Source: Oikopleura dioica (lineage: Eukaryota > Chordata > Appendicularia > Copelata > Oikopleuridae). Taken from it: a stretch of 64,000 bases of DNA. The notes under the pieces were generated by a model. It had not been told where the DNA came from and ran no database searches. It saw nothing but the letters and a program-made list of their open reading frames with translations. The stretch covers positions 6,270,501-6,334,500 of the forward strand of contig OU015568.1 of NCBI GenBank assembly GCA_907165135.1, given 5' to 3'. The position numbers were made by a program, and so were the translations under genes. Numbering within the stretch: position 1 is the stretch's first letter; each line of letters opens with the position of its first letter. Shown here piece after piece: positions 1 to 10,600 of this stretch.

Positions 1-260
1 GGATGTAGTCAGTCGATATACCTAGAACTGAAACTGGGTTAAGAATCCATATTAATATGATACTGTATAATATAATATTATTAATTTATCTGACTAATAG
101 ATTAATATTTTATTCAATAATTATTATAATATTTAATATTATAGTAATATTATAATTATATTATTACATATTAATTATATGGTTAATAATCCATATTATG
201 ACACTGTATAATATGATATTATACAGTAAGTCTTCATAAAAAATATTTTGGATGCAATAA
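1..260. repeat. AT-rich stretch with imperfect direct repeat
   Basis: Almost pure A/T. A unit containing AATCCATATTA followed by CTGTATAATAT occurs near 45-80 and again, with small changes, near 188-230. The rest is made of ATTATTAAT-like words. No coding potential is seen. Confidence 0.6.
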
Positions 261-424
261 GAAGAAAATCTCTTTAAAACCTGCATAAATCTTAGGAGAT
301 TTCTATTCAAGCCGAAGAGCTTGACAGTATGTTGGCGACTGCGGCCTCTAATTACAGTAATACAACAATCGAGGCTTCCAAAAGCTCAATCAGAGACAAA
401 AAGAATTCGGTCGTAAGAATAATT

Positions 425-430
425 TTTATT
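425..430 (-). terminator. Poly(A) signal AATAAA of the 493-723 peptide gene
   Basis: AATAAA on the minus strand, about 60 nt past the stop codon of the small peptide gene. It sits in an A-rich context typical of a cleavage signal. Confidence 0.55.
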
Positions 431-492
431 ATCATTCAAATTATAAAAATATTTATAAGAAAATGTACAGGTGATCTTTACAGTTACAGCAT

Positions 493-723
493 TTAAAACA
501 GTCTGTCCACAGAGAAATGAGATAGTTCGTTGCAAAAGCAATGTCTTCTGATTTGATAGCAGACTCGTTCGTTGATGATTCCATAACTTAAATGAGAAGC
601 GATCATTGTATCGCATTTGGCGCAAATTTTCATCGAGCAGAATTTCGGAAGCTGTCTGCTGTGAGGAAGGGAGGCGGCTTTGACTGTGCTGAGAACGACG
701 AGGAAGGCGGTGAAAAGCTTCAT
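493..723 (-). CDS. Small secreted cysteine-rich peptide
   Basis: Single-exon gene for a 76-aa peptide. Residues 1-16 (MKLFTAFLVVLSTVKA) are a clear signal peptide. The mature part of about 60 residues has six cysteines spaced C-x4-C-x2-C then C-x5-C-x-C, suggesting a compact disulfide-linked secreted peptide. An upstream in-frame ATG at 765 exists, but the TATA box at 787-794 predicts transcription starting near 760, so I chose the ATG at 723, which also gives the perfect signal peptide. A poly(A) signal follows at 425-430. I recognise no family. Function is unknown; toxin-like, antimicrobial or house-component roles are all possible and none is shown. Confidence 0.6.
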   Translation of the reverse strand: MKLFTAFLVVLSTVKAASLPHSRQLPKFCSMKICAKCDTMIASHLSYGIINERVCYQIRRHCFCNELSHFSVDRLF

Positions 724-786
724 TTCTGTGTTTTTTTGGCAAATATCTTTTGTAAGAGTAATCAAGCAAGAAAAGCATTACGCTCG

Positions 787-794
787 TTTTTATA
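787..794 (-). promoter_or_regulatory. TATA box (TATAAAAA) of the peptide gene
   Basis: TATAAAAA on the minus strand, about 65-70 nt upstream of the chosen start codon. The same arrangement (TATA box, very short leader, signal peptide, single exon, AATAAA) recurs at 16.4 kb and 39.9 kb. Confidence 0.6.
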
Positions 795-929
795 CTGGCC
801 ACAGATGGCGCCCGCGCTGAGGGACAGAATGTGGACGACCCACTGGAGCGCTCTCTCTGTGTCGAAACTACTGTGTGCGGTGGTAATGAAGACAGAAACA
901 TACGCGTTCATGTTGAAATTTTAATTAAT

Positions 930-3060
930 CAAATTGGCGCGCTGGAATAAATTTGAAATCGGTGTCAAAGATGAATCAAAGCCGTTTATGAATGGACAGC
1001 ATCGAGCCTGTAGATAGAACAACGAATTTGTGCTACCTCAACCTTGGGAGTACAGTTCTAATAGTACCGGTACAGTATATTTTCACAAGAACAAAAGACT
1101 GGTCATTTTAAATTCTTGACTATTATCAAAGCTCATTTCACAAGTCCACTTCTACCGAGTCCTCTGTTGAATATAAGATACTGTGCCTTAGATACATCTA
1201 ATACGGTCATCAATAGTTAATTAAACAGTCATTAACGAAGATGCCTTGACCCTGTTCTTCGCCTTGAAGGATGATCTCCTGCAAAGCCGCGAAGGATAAG
1301 TGAGTCACATTTGAACGAGAAGATTAGAGATTAGAATCGTCAGATTAGAAAAAGAATCCGAAGAATGGAGATGGGCTTGTCTCTCCGCCTTGAAATGCCA
1401 ATTTTCATCTCTCGTTACATCTCCTAATATAGAACACACGGAAGAAGCGCGCGGAAATGTGCCGGAATCGGAAGCATTCTCAGCTACGCGCCCTGAGTCA
1501 TCAAAAAGGAAAACTTGATTTAAAAATTCTCGATTTCTTTATAAATAGGTAGCTAAGCTTGATGATCAATTCCAAAAAAGGGAACAGAAGATGAACGCTC
1601 GAAAAGAGCATGTGCGCCGGCTGAATAGGTACTAATGAACCAGAGCTTCCCTAAATTGTCGACTAGTAGAAAAGTACTGATAGAGAATTTTTAATTCATA
1701 AGTACTTCTTCAGAAAGTCTTAAAAACACTTGTCGTCAATTTAAGGAAGGGCTCTCTGCTACGTGTCTTGTTACTGTAATGACACGGACAAATACTGTAT
1801 CTAGTGAGCTAGAAGAGACCAAAGATGTACTATCAAAATGTGTTCTTGGGGCTGTCAAAGCACGTCAGAATTTGCTCATAGGTCTGGCAAAAGACAATGA
1901 TTACGGTGATCATGATGAGTTTAATAGGATTGGACAGTACGGCGGAAAATATGGCGAGAAGTGCCCACCAATTCGAGGAAATATCAAGAGACGTCATGGA
2001 CGAACAGAAAGTCAAGGACAGGCTGTATATTTAGTATGAACTTCATACTGTTCTTGCTCATGATTTTCTCTCTTCCATGATTTCAAAATTTCCGAGGCCC
2101 TCGCCAAAGGCTTCCTGCTTTCCTCCCCTCACTGCCTTTTTGATTTCCGTAAGAAAAAATCCTTGTTGACACGATTTTTCACGAATTCAGACAAGTCGAT
2201 TCGTTTCGGAAAAACTCTCCAATTGTCGGAAACGCAATCGTACGACGTCCTCAAATCACATTTTGGATGATGGCTCAGAAGATGAGGAAGGACTAAGAGT
2301 GCGCTCAGCTTCTCGATCGAGCGAGCTTGTTGCATTGCGAGCTTATTTTAGCCTTAAAGAGATTTGAACAGAAGTAGCTTTCTTTTTTGAACTTCCTTGT
2401 TACAATATCTTTTGCTTGAATATTCATTGCCGAGCGCACTTACAAGATATCGAAGCGATGGTCAACGAGATCCGCCAAAACGAAGTTGTCGTTCGCGTTT
2501 AAAAATTTACTCTGCTTCCATTCAAAGTCAATTAACAACTCAATACACATCAGAGATCAACTTGCAGACTAGTTTTTATTCTCAAAGTGTCTCGTGAGTA
2601 AAACATTTCCACCTCATTTTGTTGTTTTAAATCCTTGTTGTAGCTGGACGTGAAGTTCCTCGGGTCGTAGCGAAGGGATTTTCTATGACGGATTTAGGAG
2701 CTGGTCGATTGAGGAATGAATGCGAGGCGATGGAAGATCCAAGACTATTTGGCCGTTCATTTTTTGTGAAGAAGGGGGAGCGCCCTGTGTTGGGCCTTGG
2801 GGAGTCCCGAGGATGTAGCCCTCCCCTCTTCGGTTAGTCTAAGGGTCAAGGAGAGCTCTTAGGATTTACCCCCTTCTGCCTGGACAATTTTAGCCAATGC
2901 TAATTGAAATTTTGTGAACGGTTCCTGATACTAGAATTACGTCTTCTCCTTGAATTTCCGCTACGTGACCGTCGGATCAAAATGAAACCGCTGTGTGGAA
3001 TTGAATATTTTCCCAATAAATTTACCGCATTGCGCGAAAGAAATGTATTATGTATAAAAT
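930..3060. other. Spacer without a recognisable gene
   Basis: Open frames here (for example 1779-2039 on plus and 2129-2335 on minus) are short, lack recognisable motifs, and are not joined by convincing splice sites into anything longer. I see no RNA gene. Confidence 0.45.
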
Positions 3061-3061
3061 T

Positions 3062-4237
3062 CTATATAATCAAAAGCGGGGAATTCTCCAATTCTTTCCT
3101 GAGAAGGAGAATCAGCGCGGAAGTGATTCCGATTAGGACATAGGCGATATTCTCCTGGATTCCTTCGTCGCTGTGGCTTTCGTCTGTAGACAAGTCGACA
3201 ATGAGGAAATAGATGACAACAAGGAAGGAAATCAAAGAAATGAGAATTCCGAAATAAGCGGCGGCGATTTCCACTTTTCTTCGTCGGAAATTTCTATAAA
3301 TCGCAGTTCCCTTTATTCGGCTTTAAATCTTTTGCGTCAGCGAAAATTATGGAACTCTATTATTTGCGCAATATAAATATCTAAGCCGTACCAAAATCAG
3401 AAGAGCGCAAGTACCAATAATGGTGATGATGGTAATAGTGACAATTCCAGTTTGAGTATTGAAAAAATTGATTGTTTCTGTAATTTCAGCGTTTTCAGCA
3501 GCATCAGCGACCCCTTTTGAATCTATTCGTGTATTCATATCCAATCATGAATGAAAAATACCTCTTCCAAAGTACCTCCCCCATCTTGTAATTCCGCAAC
3601 AGGCTCATCAACACCTGCTTGTGCTAGAATTTCATTCGAATTCGCAAAGTTAACGTTAACTTGTGATGAAACTTCTTGCCTCCTAAAAAAGGTTTTCTTT
3701 TATCGTTTTCAAGTTATTTTTACGTCTTTGAAGAGAGAAAGCTGCCAGTAATCTTCAACGGAGCAACAGTACTGCTTTTAGCAGTAGAAGCGGGTGTGGA
3801 GGTTTCAAGATCGTTTCTTAGGTCGAAAAGTTTCAAGAATGGATTTGACTCTTCCTCTTCTGGAAGTTCGCCGCAGCCCTCTTCAGTGGCAGTTTCCGGC
3901 TCTGCTGTTGTCGAAGTGATAATACTAGTTGTCGTTGTTGAACTGGTCGTGGTCGTTTCGACAGTCGAAGTCGATGTTGCTGTAGTGGAGCTGGAGGTTG
4001 TAGTCGCTGTGGGTTTGATTGGCTGTACTTGAGTATTTCCGAAACTCACGATGCATTCAGAAAAGAGCGTTCCTGTAGCAATATCTTCAACGCAAAAACA
4101 GTAGTGAACTGCCTTCGTCCTTCGCCATCAAGGCCATTTAAACTCGTGACATTTGAAAAGTTGAATTCGTAGCGATTTTTGGCATGGACCAGGACAAGAA
4201 AACTCTGGAAAAAGAATATTCTGAAGAAGGGAGACAT
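3062..4237 (-). CDS. Thr-rich stalk membrane protein, three transmembrane helices
   Basis: Five exons (4151-4237, 3724-4112, 3576-3682, 3392-3522, 3062-3310), all joined by GT-AG introns of 38-81 nt in consistent phase, giving 320 aa. Order of parts: a signal peptide (first ~19 residues, ending LVLVHA); a short Cys-containing ectodomain (HYCFCVED); a Ser/Thr-rich mucin-like stalk encoded at about 3890-4020; an acidic segment (LPEEEE); then helix 1 (GIVTITIITIIGTCALLIL), and after a basic RNFRRRK stretch, helices 2 (ISLISFLVVIYFLIV) and 3 (IAYVLIGITSALILLL). The short tail ends PLLII. The stalk suggests a heavily O-glycosylated surface protein. I recognise no family. The start is set by the signal peptide. 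The first intron (38 nt) has the least certain acceptor. Confidence 0.7.
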
Positions 4238-4239
4238 TC

Positions 4240-5075
4240 TTGCTTTTTTAAATTTAAGGCGAAGAAGGCGGCTGCTTTTTGTTGATTTTTCACGTTATAC
4301 ACGTAGTTTTATGGGTTTGACACGCTTTCGTAAAAAGCCAGTTTCAGTTCGCAGATTGCATAAAAGAGTCATTCTGAAATTATTTGCATATTTTTGCGCA
4401 TTCGAGTTTGTTACTCATTCAGTTTTTATCATCATTTTTGCGGCTTTCTTTAAAACGGGTCGCAGTTGCCAGCGGCCGCGGTTTTTACGAACGTGTCGAC
4501 CGGTGCCCCGCTAAGCCTCGTTGCAAATAAACGCCACTTGTTGGCGCCAAGAGCTGCTCCACCACCAGCGTCATACCTTACCGCGTTCGTCGGTGCTCTG
4601 CCGAACGCCCCACGTGATTTTATTTCGCCTTATTCAACTACCACACCAAAATTATGCCTCGAATGCACCATGCCGCTATTCAAAGAAGTTATTTGAAAAT
4701 TAAGGGTGTCACTACATCAACTGTTTTTCAGCTTTGTTTAGAAAAAGCCCTCTAAATTGCGGATAAACCCGCTTTTAACTCGATACTCCGCATGTGGCTT
4801 TCGCAAGTTGCAACAAAACTCCACGAGCTAATCCTCCTCTCTCACAAAAACCCTGCTTCTCCGCCCTTTTCTCACTCATTCTATTTTTCAAATAGAATGC
4901 GTCCCTTTTTTATGTGTTTGAAAAATAATTGCTCGATGGCCCAATTTGGGCATTTTTCAGTGGCATTTTGGGTCAACGAGAAAGAGATAGATTTCAGCTC
5001 TCAAGCAGCGTTTTGAACTCTTTTTTGGGTTCAAATGATGGCTTGGGGCTTCTAACACGCGTTCTTGCTTTTTAG
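4240..5075. other. Divergent spacer between the stalk protein and the 5-kb gene
   Basis: Probably holds the promoter of the minus-strand stalk protein and undetected 5' exon(s) of the plus-strand gene that follows. No signal-peptide exon for that gene could be identified here. Confidence 0.35.
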
Positions 5076-6590
5076 AGAAATGCAGCTGCAAGAGCAAAAA
5101 CGTGATAGGCACGTTCAAGCTGAAGGGAGAGACGAACTTCGAAACCAAGTGCTTGGGAACGTTCAAAAATGAAAAAGGCGTCAAATTCGATCGCTGGCAA
5201 GTTGCCTGCTCCAATCTCAACGAGGTTTGTTGATAAACGCCTCTCGGTTTTTTCGCCACCGGGAAAGGCAAATCTTTCGAAATTAAGACTCAGGCTTCTC
5301 CCTGCTCTTAGTTCAGGATCCTGTGTAGAAAACCTGAGTCAGGGTCCGAAAGATCTTCAACGAAAAACAAAGCCGCTTACTTTGCGGCTTCGGTTAAAAG
5401 AAAGCCGCGTAGCGGCTTTTCGTTAAAGATTTTTCTGACCCTGACTCGGGTTTTCTCCACCGATTTCTGAGCTCAGTCTCTTTCATGAGTTCTTCCCTAC
5501 TGTTAGGACTCTCCTTAGGAAGCTCAAGAAAGATTCAACTTAGAAGCGATTAGATTTTCGATCGAGTCAGCAAGGCATGCCGCATGCCCCTTTGTCCAAT
5601 TTCCCCGCTCTTTCATGTCAGAAATCTCATTTCCAAAAGAGCATGAAATCGGCATTTCGCTGTGGGAAGGTTGCGCATGACGTCAATTCTGACCAATTCC
5701 AACCCAAACTGCCCTCTTTTTCCAGCCATTTCTTCCCTTTTTCTTTTCAGAGAGCTGACTTTGTGCCCAAAGTCTGGCCGTTCAAAGATGGCTCTGGCAA
5801 TTCCATCGTTCACGTCAAGCAGCCACCATCAGACAAGACTTGCAAAAAGGGCCTGGCGAAGATTTTTAAGCGAAATCGAGTGATCAGATGCGAACATGAC
5901 GAGAGCAAGCTGACGGGCTGCCAGTGCGGCGAATTTAAAGACGGGTAAAATCACTCCAATCCCTTCTTTTTCAATGATTTCTAGTATTTCGAAATCGATG
6001 AACACGGCGAAGCAGGAAAAATTGGCCTTGACCGCGACTTGTGCAAATACAGAATCAGCTGAGAGCGAGATCGAGACTTGGAAACTTCACTGTGATTCGA
6101 ACGGAAACGGAGTCATCGATAATGATGAGGAGGCAAAGACCGTCTCGGTCAATACTAAAGCAAATGAGTTCTATTGCAAAGGTACGCAAAGACCAGAAAA
6201 GATATTCTTTCATCGAAAATTAGTGAAAAAGACGATCTCGGAAGGACTAAAATGCTCAAAACCAGCTGGAGCAACCTGCTTGTGCGACGATTTCTGGGAC
6301 CATTTCGACTACGAAGTCGACTTTAAAAAAGAGCACAAAAAGGGCATCAAGATTGTGACTGAATGCGTCAGCGGAAGTTTTCGCATGACACTTGGAAAAT
6401 CACAGCAGAAAAGGATGGAAAAGAATGTGGTATTTCGATGGTGAAGAAACTCAAGCACGACAATGAAAAGGTAAGAAATCGAGAATCATTTTTACGTTCA
6501 ATTTTCAATTTTCAGGAGCGATGTTTGAGCAAATTAAAGAGCGACATCAAGACTTTCGTCAAAGAAAATAATATTGCTAAGTTCTGTTAA
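5076..6590 (+). CDS. Secreted-type Cys/Lys-rich repeat protein with EF-hand-like loop (5' end missing)
   Basis: Visible exons are 5076-5224, 5751-5944, 5985-6181, 6224 to about 6375-6380, about 6410-6470 and 6516-6590, joined in phase by introns of 40-526 nt. The product is lysine-rich with about 20 cysteines. A C-x-C start recurs three times (KCSCK, GCQCG, TCLCD), suggesting three diverged modules of about 70-90 residues. A canonical EF-hand loop (DSNGNGVIDNDE) lies in the middle exon, so calcium binding is likely. The C-terminus ends KFC-stop. The intron near 6380-6410 cannot be placed uniquely; in-frame options include GT, GC and GA donors. The first coding exon with the expected signal peptide was not found upstream. 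A poly(A) signal follows at 6710. No family is recognised; secretion is inferred only from the cysteines. Confidence 0.55.
5320..5461. mobile_element. Hairpin MITE, CCTGTGTAG family (copy 1)
   Basis: Lies in the first visible intron of the 5-kb gene. The terminal inverted repeats run CCTGTGTAGAAAACCTGAG into GACCCTGACTCGGGTTTTC. The interior contains small GC palindromes of the type AAGCCGC..GCGGCTT. The same ends recur at eight or more other places in this window. Confidence 0.8.
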
Positions 6591-6709
6591 AAACTCCCTT
6601 TTCCTGATGTACTTATTGTAACTCAAACTTTTCGCAAAAAGCAATATGCTCAAGTTCATTTCCCATTTTTATATATTTTTTCATCTTTATGTGCTGGTCA
6701 TTTCCTGAT

Positions 6710-6715
6710 AATAAA
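6710..6715 (+). terminator. Poly(A) signal AATAAA of the 5-kb gene
   Basis: AATAAA about 120 nt past the stop codon of the Cys/Lys-rich protein gene, followed by a GT-rich stretch. Confidence 0.5.
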
Positions 6716-7050
6716 AACAAGTGTGGTCTACACTACAACGTATTATTCTAGTGCAAAGGTAGTCTGGAAAGCTGTCTCCTTGAATCTAGGAGTCCTAGAT
6801 ATTCCCAGAGGCAAGATTAATGTTTTTGTCGATCTTTGGAACTAAAAACACTATATGAATTTTGATGGGTGCAAATTTGAGAGGGTTTAGCGAAATAAAA
6901 GCTTGCATCATTTGGCTCCAAAGGGCCCTGAAGGCAGTTTTGCTTGGTGGCAAGCTCGAATGCATGTTCAGCAGAGTGCTGGGAGAGCGCTTTGCTCGGC
7001 GCGATTTCGCCGCCGCTAGGGAAGGTAGGGCAACTCCTTAACGTAGGCAT

Positions 7051-7545
7051 TGAAGGGATCCTAGCTTCTGCTGAATCTCCCACTTCTAGCGTAGTTTGCC
7101 TGCTCTCTATATCTGGACGAGTGAAGAAAACGAGTAAAGTATCTTGACGTCTGTATTTCGAGCTGGAGTAAAATAGAGGTTAATTCACGAACTGCGTGAA
7201 TTACCGAATGAAGAGAAATACACGGCGGCGACCGAGCAAAGCTCGATATAGATAAGCAAGTGACCTTAGGGGACGAGGGAGTCTAACGAATCTAAGATCC
7301 CAATACCCCCATGAGACTGAAACGTCCTCTAAGGCCAAAGTGTGTGATTTTTGCAGGAGTATAAGCGTAAGATGAGTAACATGGCAGGTTCGAAACGTCG
7401 AGGCAGTCTGATTCGCGTTAAAAACCCTTTTTGGGAAAAAGCTTGAATCAGATGCGAAGTTTTCGTGATGTCCGAGCGGTGATGACATGAAGGAGTAGCT
7501 GCACATGTAGAAGAACTCAAAATACGTCGGCGACGGTAAACTGTG
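7051..7545 (-). repeat. 3' LTR of the gypsy element
   Basis: Begins (plus strand) TGAAGGGATCC and runs to about GTCGGCGACGGTAAACTG. Its sequence recurs inverted at 13327-13811, with single-base differences and one indel seen by eye. The outer boundary near 7545 is approximate because no clean TG..CA end is visible there. A purine-rich tract (minus strand, containing CCTGAAAAGG) lies just before it near 7550-7580. Confidence 0.75.
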
Positions 7546-7611
7546 ATAATTTCCGTACCTTTTCAGGCCCCGGTCGATGAATAGGGGACCTGAGTGGGGC
7601 AGTACTTGCGC

Positions 7612-10600
7612 TTAGTCGTATGACTGACCCGAGTTTGTGCCGATGTTTAGAGGTTCGACGGGCCTCGTTTCACGGTGTGCTCGTTTTGTATGTTTCGGGA
7701 GATGAGCTGCTCCAACTTCGGTTAAAGTCGCATTCGGATCGGCGCCGGCTGAGTATTGACGATCTGGTGAAGACTTTGGACGGGTTCTTTTCTTGCTGTT
7801 TTCAGTTGCTGAGCCCTCAACTACTGTTGAATTATGTTTATCGACTGACATATGGCTATTGTCGGGCGCAGCAACCTCCGAAATCACTGTAGCATCAGCT
7901 GACATGTCCTCGGCAGTTTCATAAAGAGTACCACCAGAGTACCAGCGATCTGACGGCTCGGCTGGAGCTACCGACGAGTCCAAAATAGATGTAGCGGTTG
8001 TATCTCCCAGATTTTCCATGTCCAATCGGCGTCTACTTTCCAAAATAGGTGATAGAGATGATCTTGGCGGTTTTTCCATAGCAACCATCGGAGTCGACGC
8101 GACCTGAGAAGATTTCCTCCCCCCATGCGACTTCGACCCGGACTTTTCCATCGGTTTGGAAGTAGGAACAGGCGATTTTTGTGGGACTTTCGACTTAACG
8201 ATTTCGGTTAAATGTGGGAATACGTACTCGGCCTCGTAGTAATCAATCCAGCGTAAGTCGTGATTTCGTTCTGCGGCGTGAACCACGTGTTCTCGATGGA
8301 TGAAATCACGTTGTCCTTTTTTATCTTCGACCATGACGACCCAGTCGTTGCTCGAAACGGCTTTCAGGGGACCTACCCAGCGTTCCTTCTTGCTTTTAGC
8401 GTCGGTCAGGTTTTCTCGCTTAATGTACACGACAGCGCCAGCGGGGATTGGTCTCGGCTTAGGCTCGTTTTTCAGCCTGTGCTCCATGGCTCGGTCAGCA
8501 GCTTCCATCGCAGTTTTCACAATGGCTTCCGCCGATTTCGCTAAAGCTCCCACATTGAGACCAAACACCTGAGGTGTTTCCGCTGTCATTTCTGCGCCAG
8601 TAGAGTGGGTGAAAGTACTTTTTCGGCCAAACCAAACTTCTCGCGGTGAAATTTTCGTGCTTTTGTTTTTCACACTATTGAGCGCGCGCATCACGTGGGG
8701 AACGCAGTCGGCCCAAGTTTTTCGACCGGAAGATGAGTTGACCATGCAGAATAGACTGTTTTTGATAGTCCGATTCGCTCTTTCTGCGAAAGCGTTTGAT
8801 TGAGGGTGAAATGCGGTACTTATTGTATGTTTTATCTGGTTAAGCTTACACATTTCGTCAATCACGCTTGCGCAGAAGTGGGTACCTCTGTCACTGTGTA
8901 GATGTTTCGGCAAGAAATCCATGGGAAGGAAGACCTTGTAGATGAGCGCTTTTGCAGCGCAGATAGCAGTGTCGGACCGCGTCGGAATGCACCAAGTGTA
9001 GCGAGAGAAAGTGTCCGCCACCACCAAATAATACTTGAATCCGCCAGCGGGAGGCATACAAGCGAAATCGATCTGAATCGATTCGCCAGCTGTTTTTCCA
9101 CGACGAAGGGTTCCAAGTGGCGGTTTGGTACGAGTTCCAGCAGATCCTTTTCTGCGTAGGCAAGGGACGCAGCTGTGGACGTAGTTAGAAACATCGTCTT
9201 GAAATGAAGGCCACCAAACGTCCTCTAATCGCTCTAAAGTCCGCGGCTCGCCCAGATGACCGGACAAGTCGTGAGCTAGAAAGAGAAAGTGACTTTTTAC
9301 CGCTTCCGGTACCACCGCCCGCGCGCCAGATTTGAATTGACACATCAAGCACCCGGTAGTGTTATCCAGGAACAGAGCTTTTTCCATCTTGAGTAGAGAC
9401 GATTGTCGGTGGTCGGAGTCCTTCACCAGCGATTTTATGTCCAGTGGCTCCTTACCAGATTCCAGAAAAGTGATGATTGCACTCAGAGCAGAGTCCTCCC
9501 TTTGATAGTCCAGAATGTTATTATAATTCGCTGACACCAACGGAATCTCCATTGGCGCCGCGATAGCCTTGACGTTTACCTTATGTATCTTCACCTCTGA
9601 TAAAGTGATTTTCTCCGGAAACTGATTTTCGTTCCAGAAAGGGACGAAGACACGTACTGGTGAATTCTTGTCGATTTCGTACTCGCGACCAACGGGAAAC
9701 TCAGAGTCGTATCCAAGTGATTTGTCGTCCTCGCCAGGTCTGCGGCTCATAAAATCGGCGAATTGATTTTCTGATCCCTTGATGTAGACAATGTGAAAAT
9801 CGAATTCTTCCAATCGGCTTTGCCATCGGCTTATTTTAGAATTCTTGAACTTCTTTTTGTGTAGGAAGATCAAAGATCGGTGGTCTGTGTGAATCTGAAA
9901 GAATCTACCTTTCAGGAGCTTTTCCAGTCGCTCGCAGCACCAGACAATGCTAAACATTTCCTTTTCTGAAGTGTTCCATTTTCTTTCAGCTTTGTTGAAG
10001 GTGTGGGAAATCGCGCTTACTAGGTGCACTCTCCCGCCATACTCTTGTAGCAGAACACCACCCGCTGCGTACAGGCTCGCGTCTGTGTAGAGGTGAAAAG
10101 ACTCGTCAAAGTTAGGAAAGCTTATGACAGGAGTCTCGGAGAGTCGTCGTTGAATTTCCTTGAGCGCCAAATCCGCTTCTTTGGTCCACTTGAAACAATT
10201 TGTTTCGTTCGCCGAATTTCGAACATCGTTTATGGGTTTCATTCTGCTCGAGAAGCAACCGGATGAAATAGCTTCGCCCATTTTCGTTTCTAGAAAACCT
10301 CGGATCCAATTCAATGACCCGATTAATGAAGCTAACTCCTTTTGGGAGCGTGGGGGTTTCATCTGACGAAGGGCGGAGACTTGCGCAGGGTCCGGTTTGA
10401 TTCCTTCTTCGTTGATGATTCGGCCCAAAAAGTGAGCTTCTGATTGTAGGAAAGAGCACTTTTCGCCCTTGAGTTTAGCGTTAAACTTGCGGAGCGCGAT
10501 GAATAGGTTTCGGAGAGTGTTGTAATAGCAGCTGAAAGACTTCCCAAAACATACTATGTCATCGATATAAGAAAGCATCTTCTTCCTGGTGGGGCTTGAG

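Noticed and set aside
1779-2039. 86-aa plus-strand frame as a gene
   Set aside because: No motif, signal peptide, splice partner or poly(A) context.
3676-4032. Plus-strand Val-rich frame
   Set aside because: Antisense of the Thr-rich stalk coding sequence.
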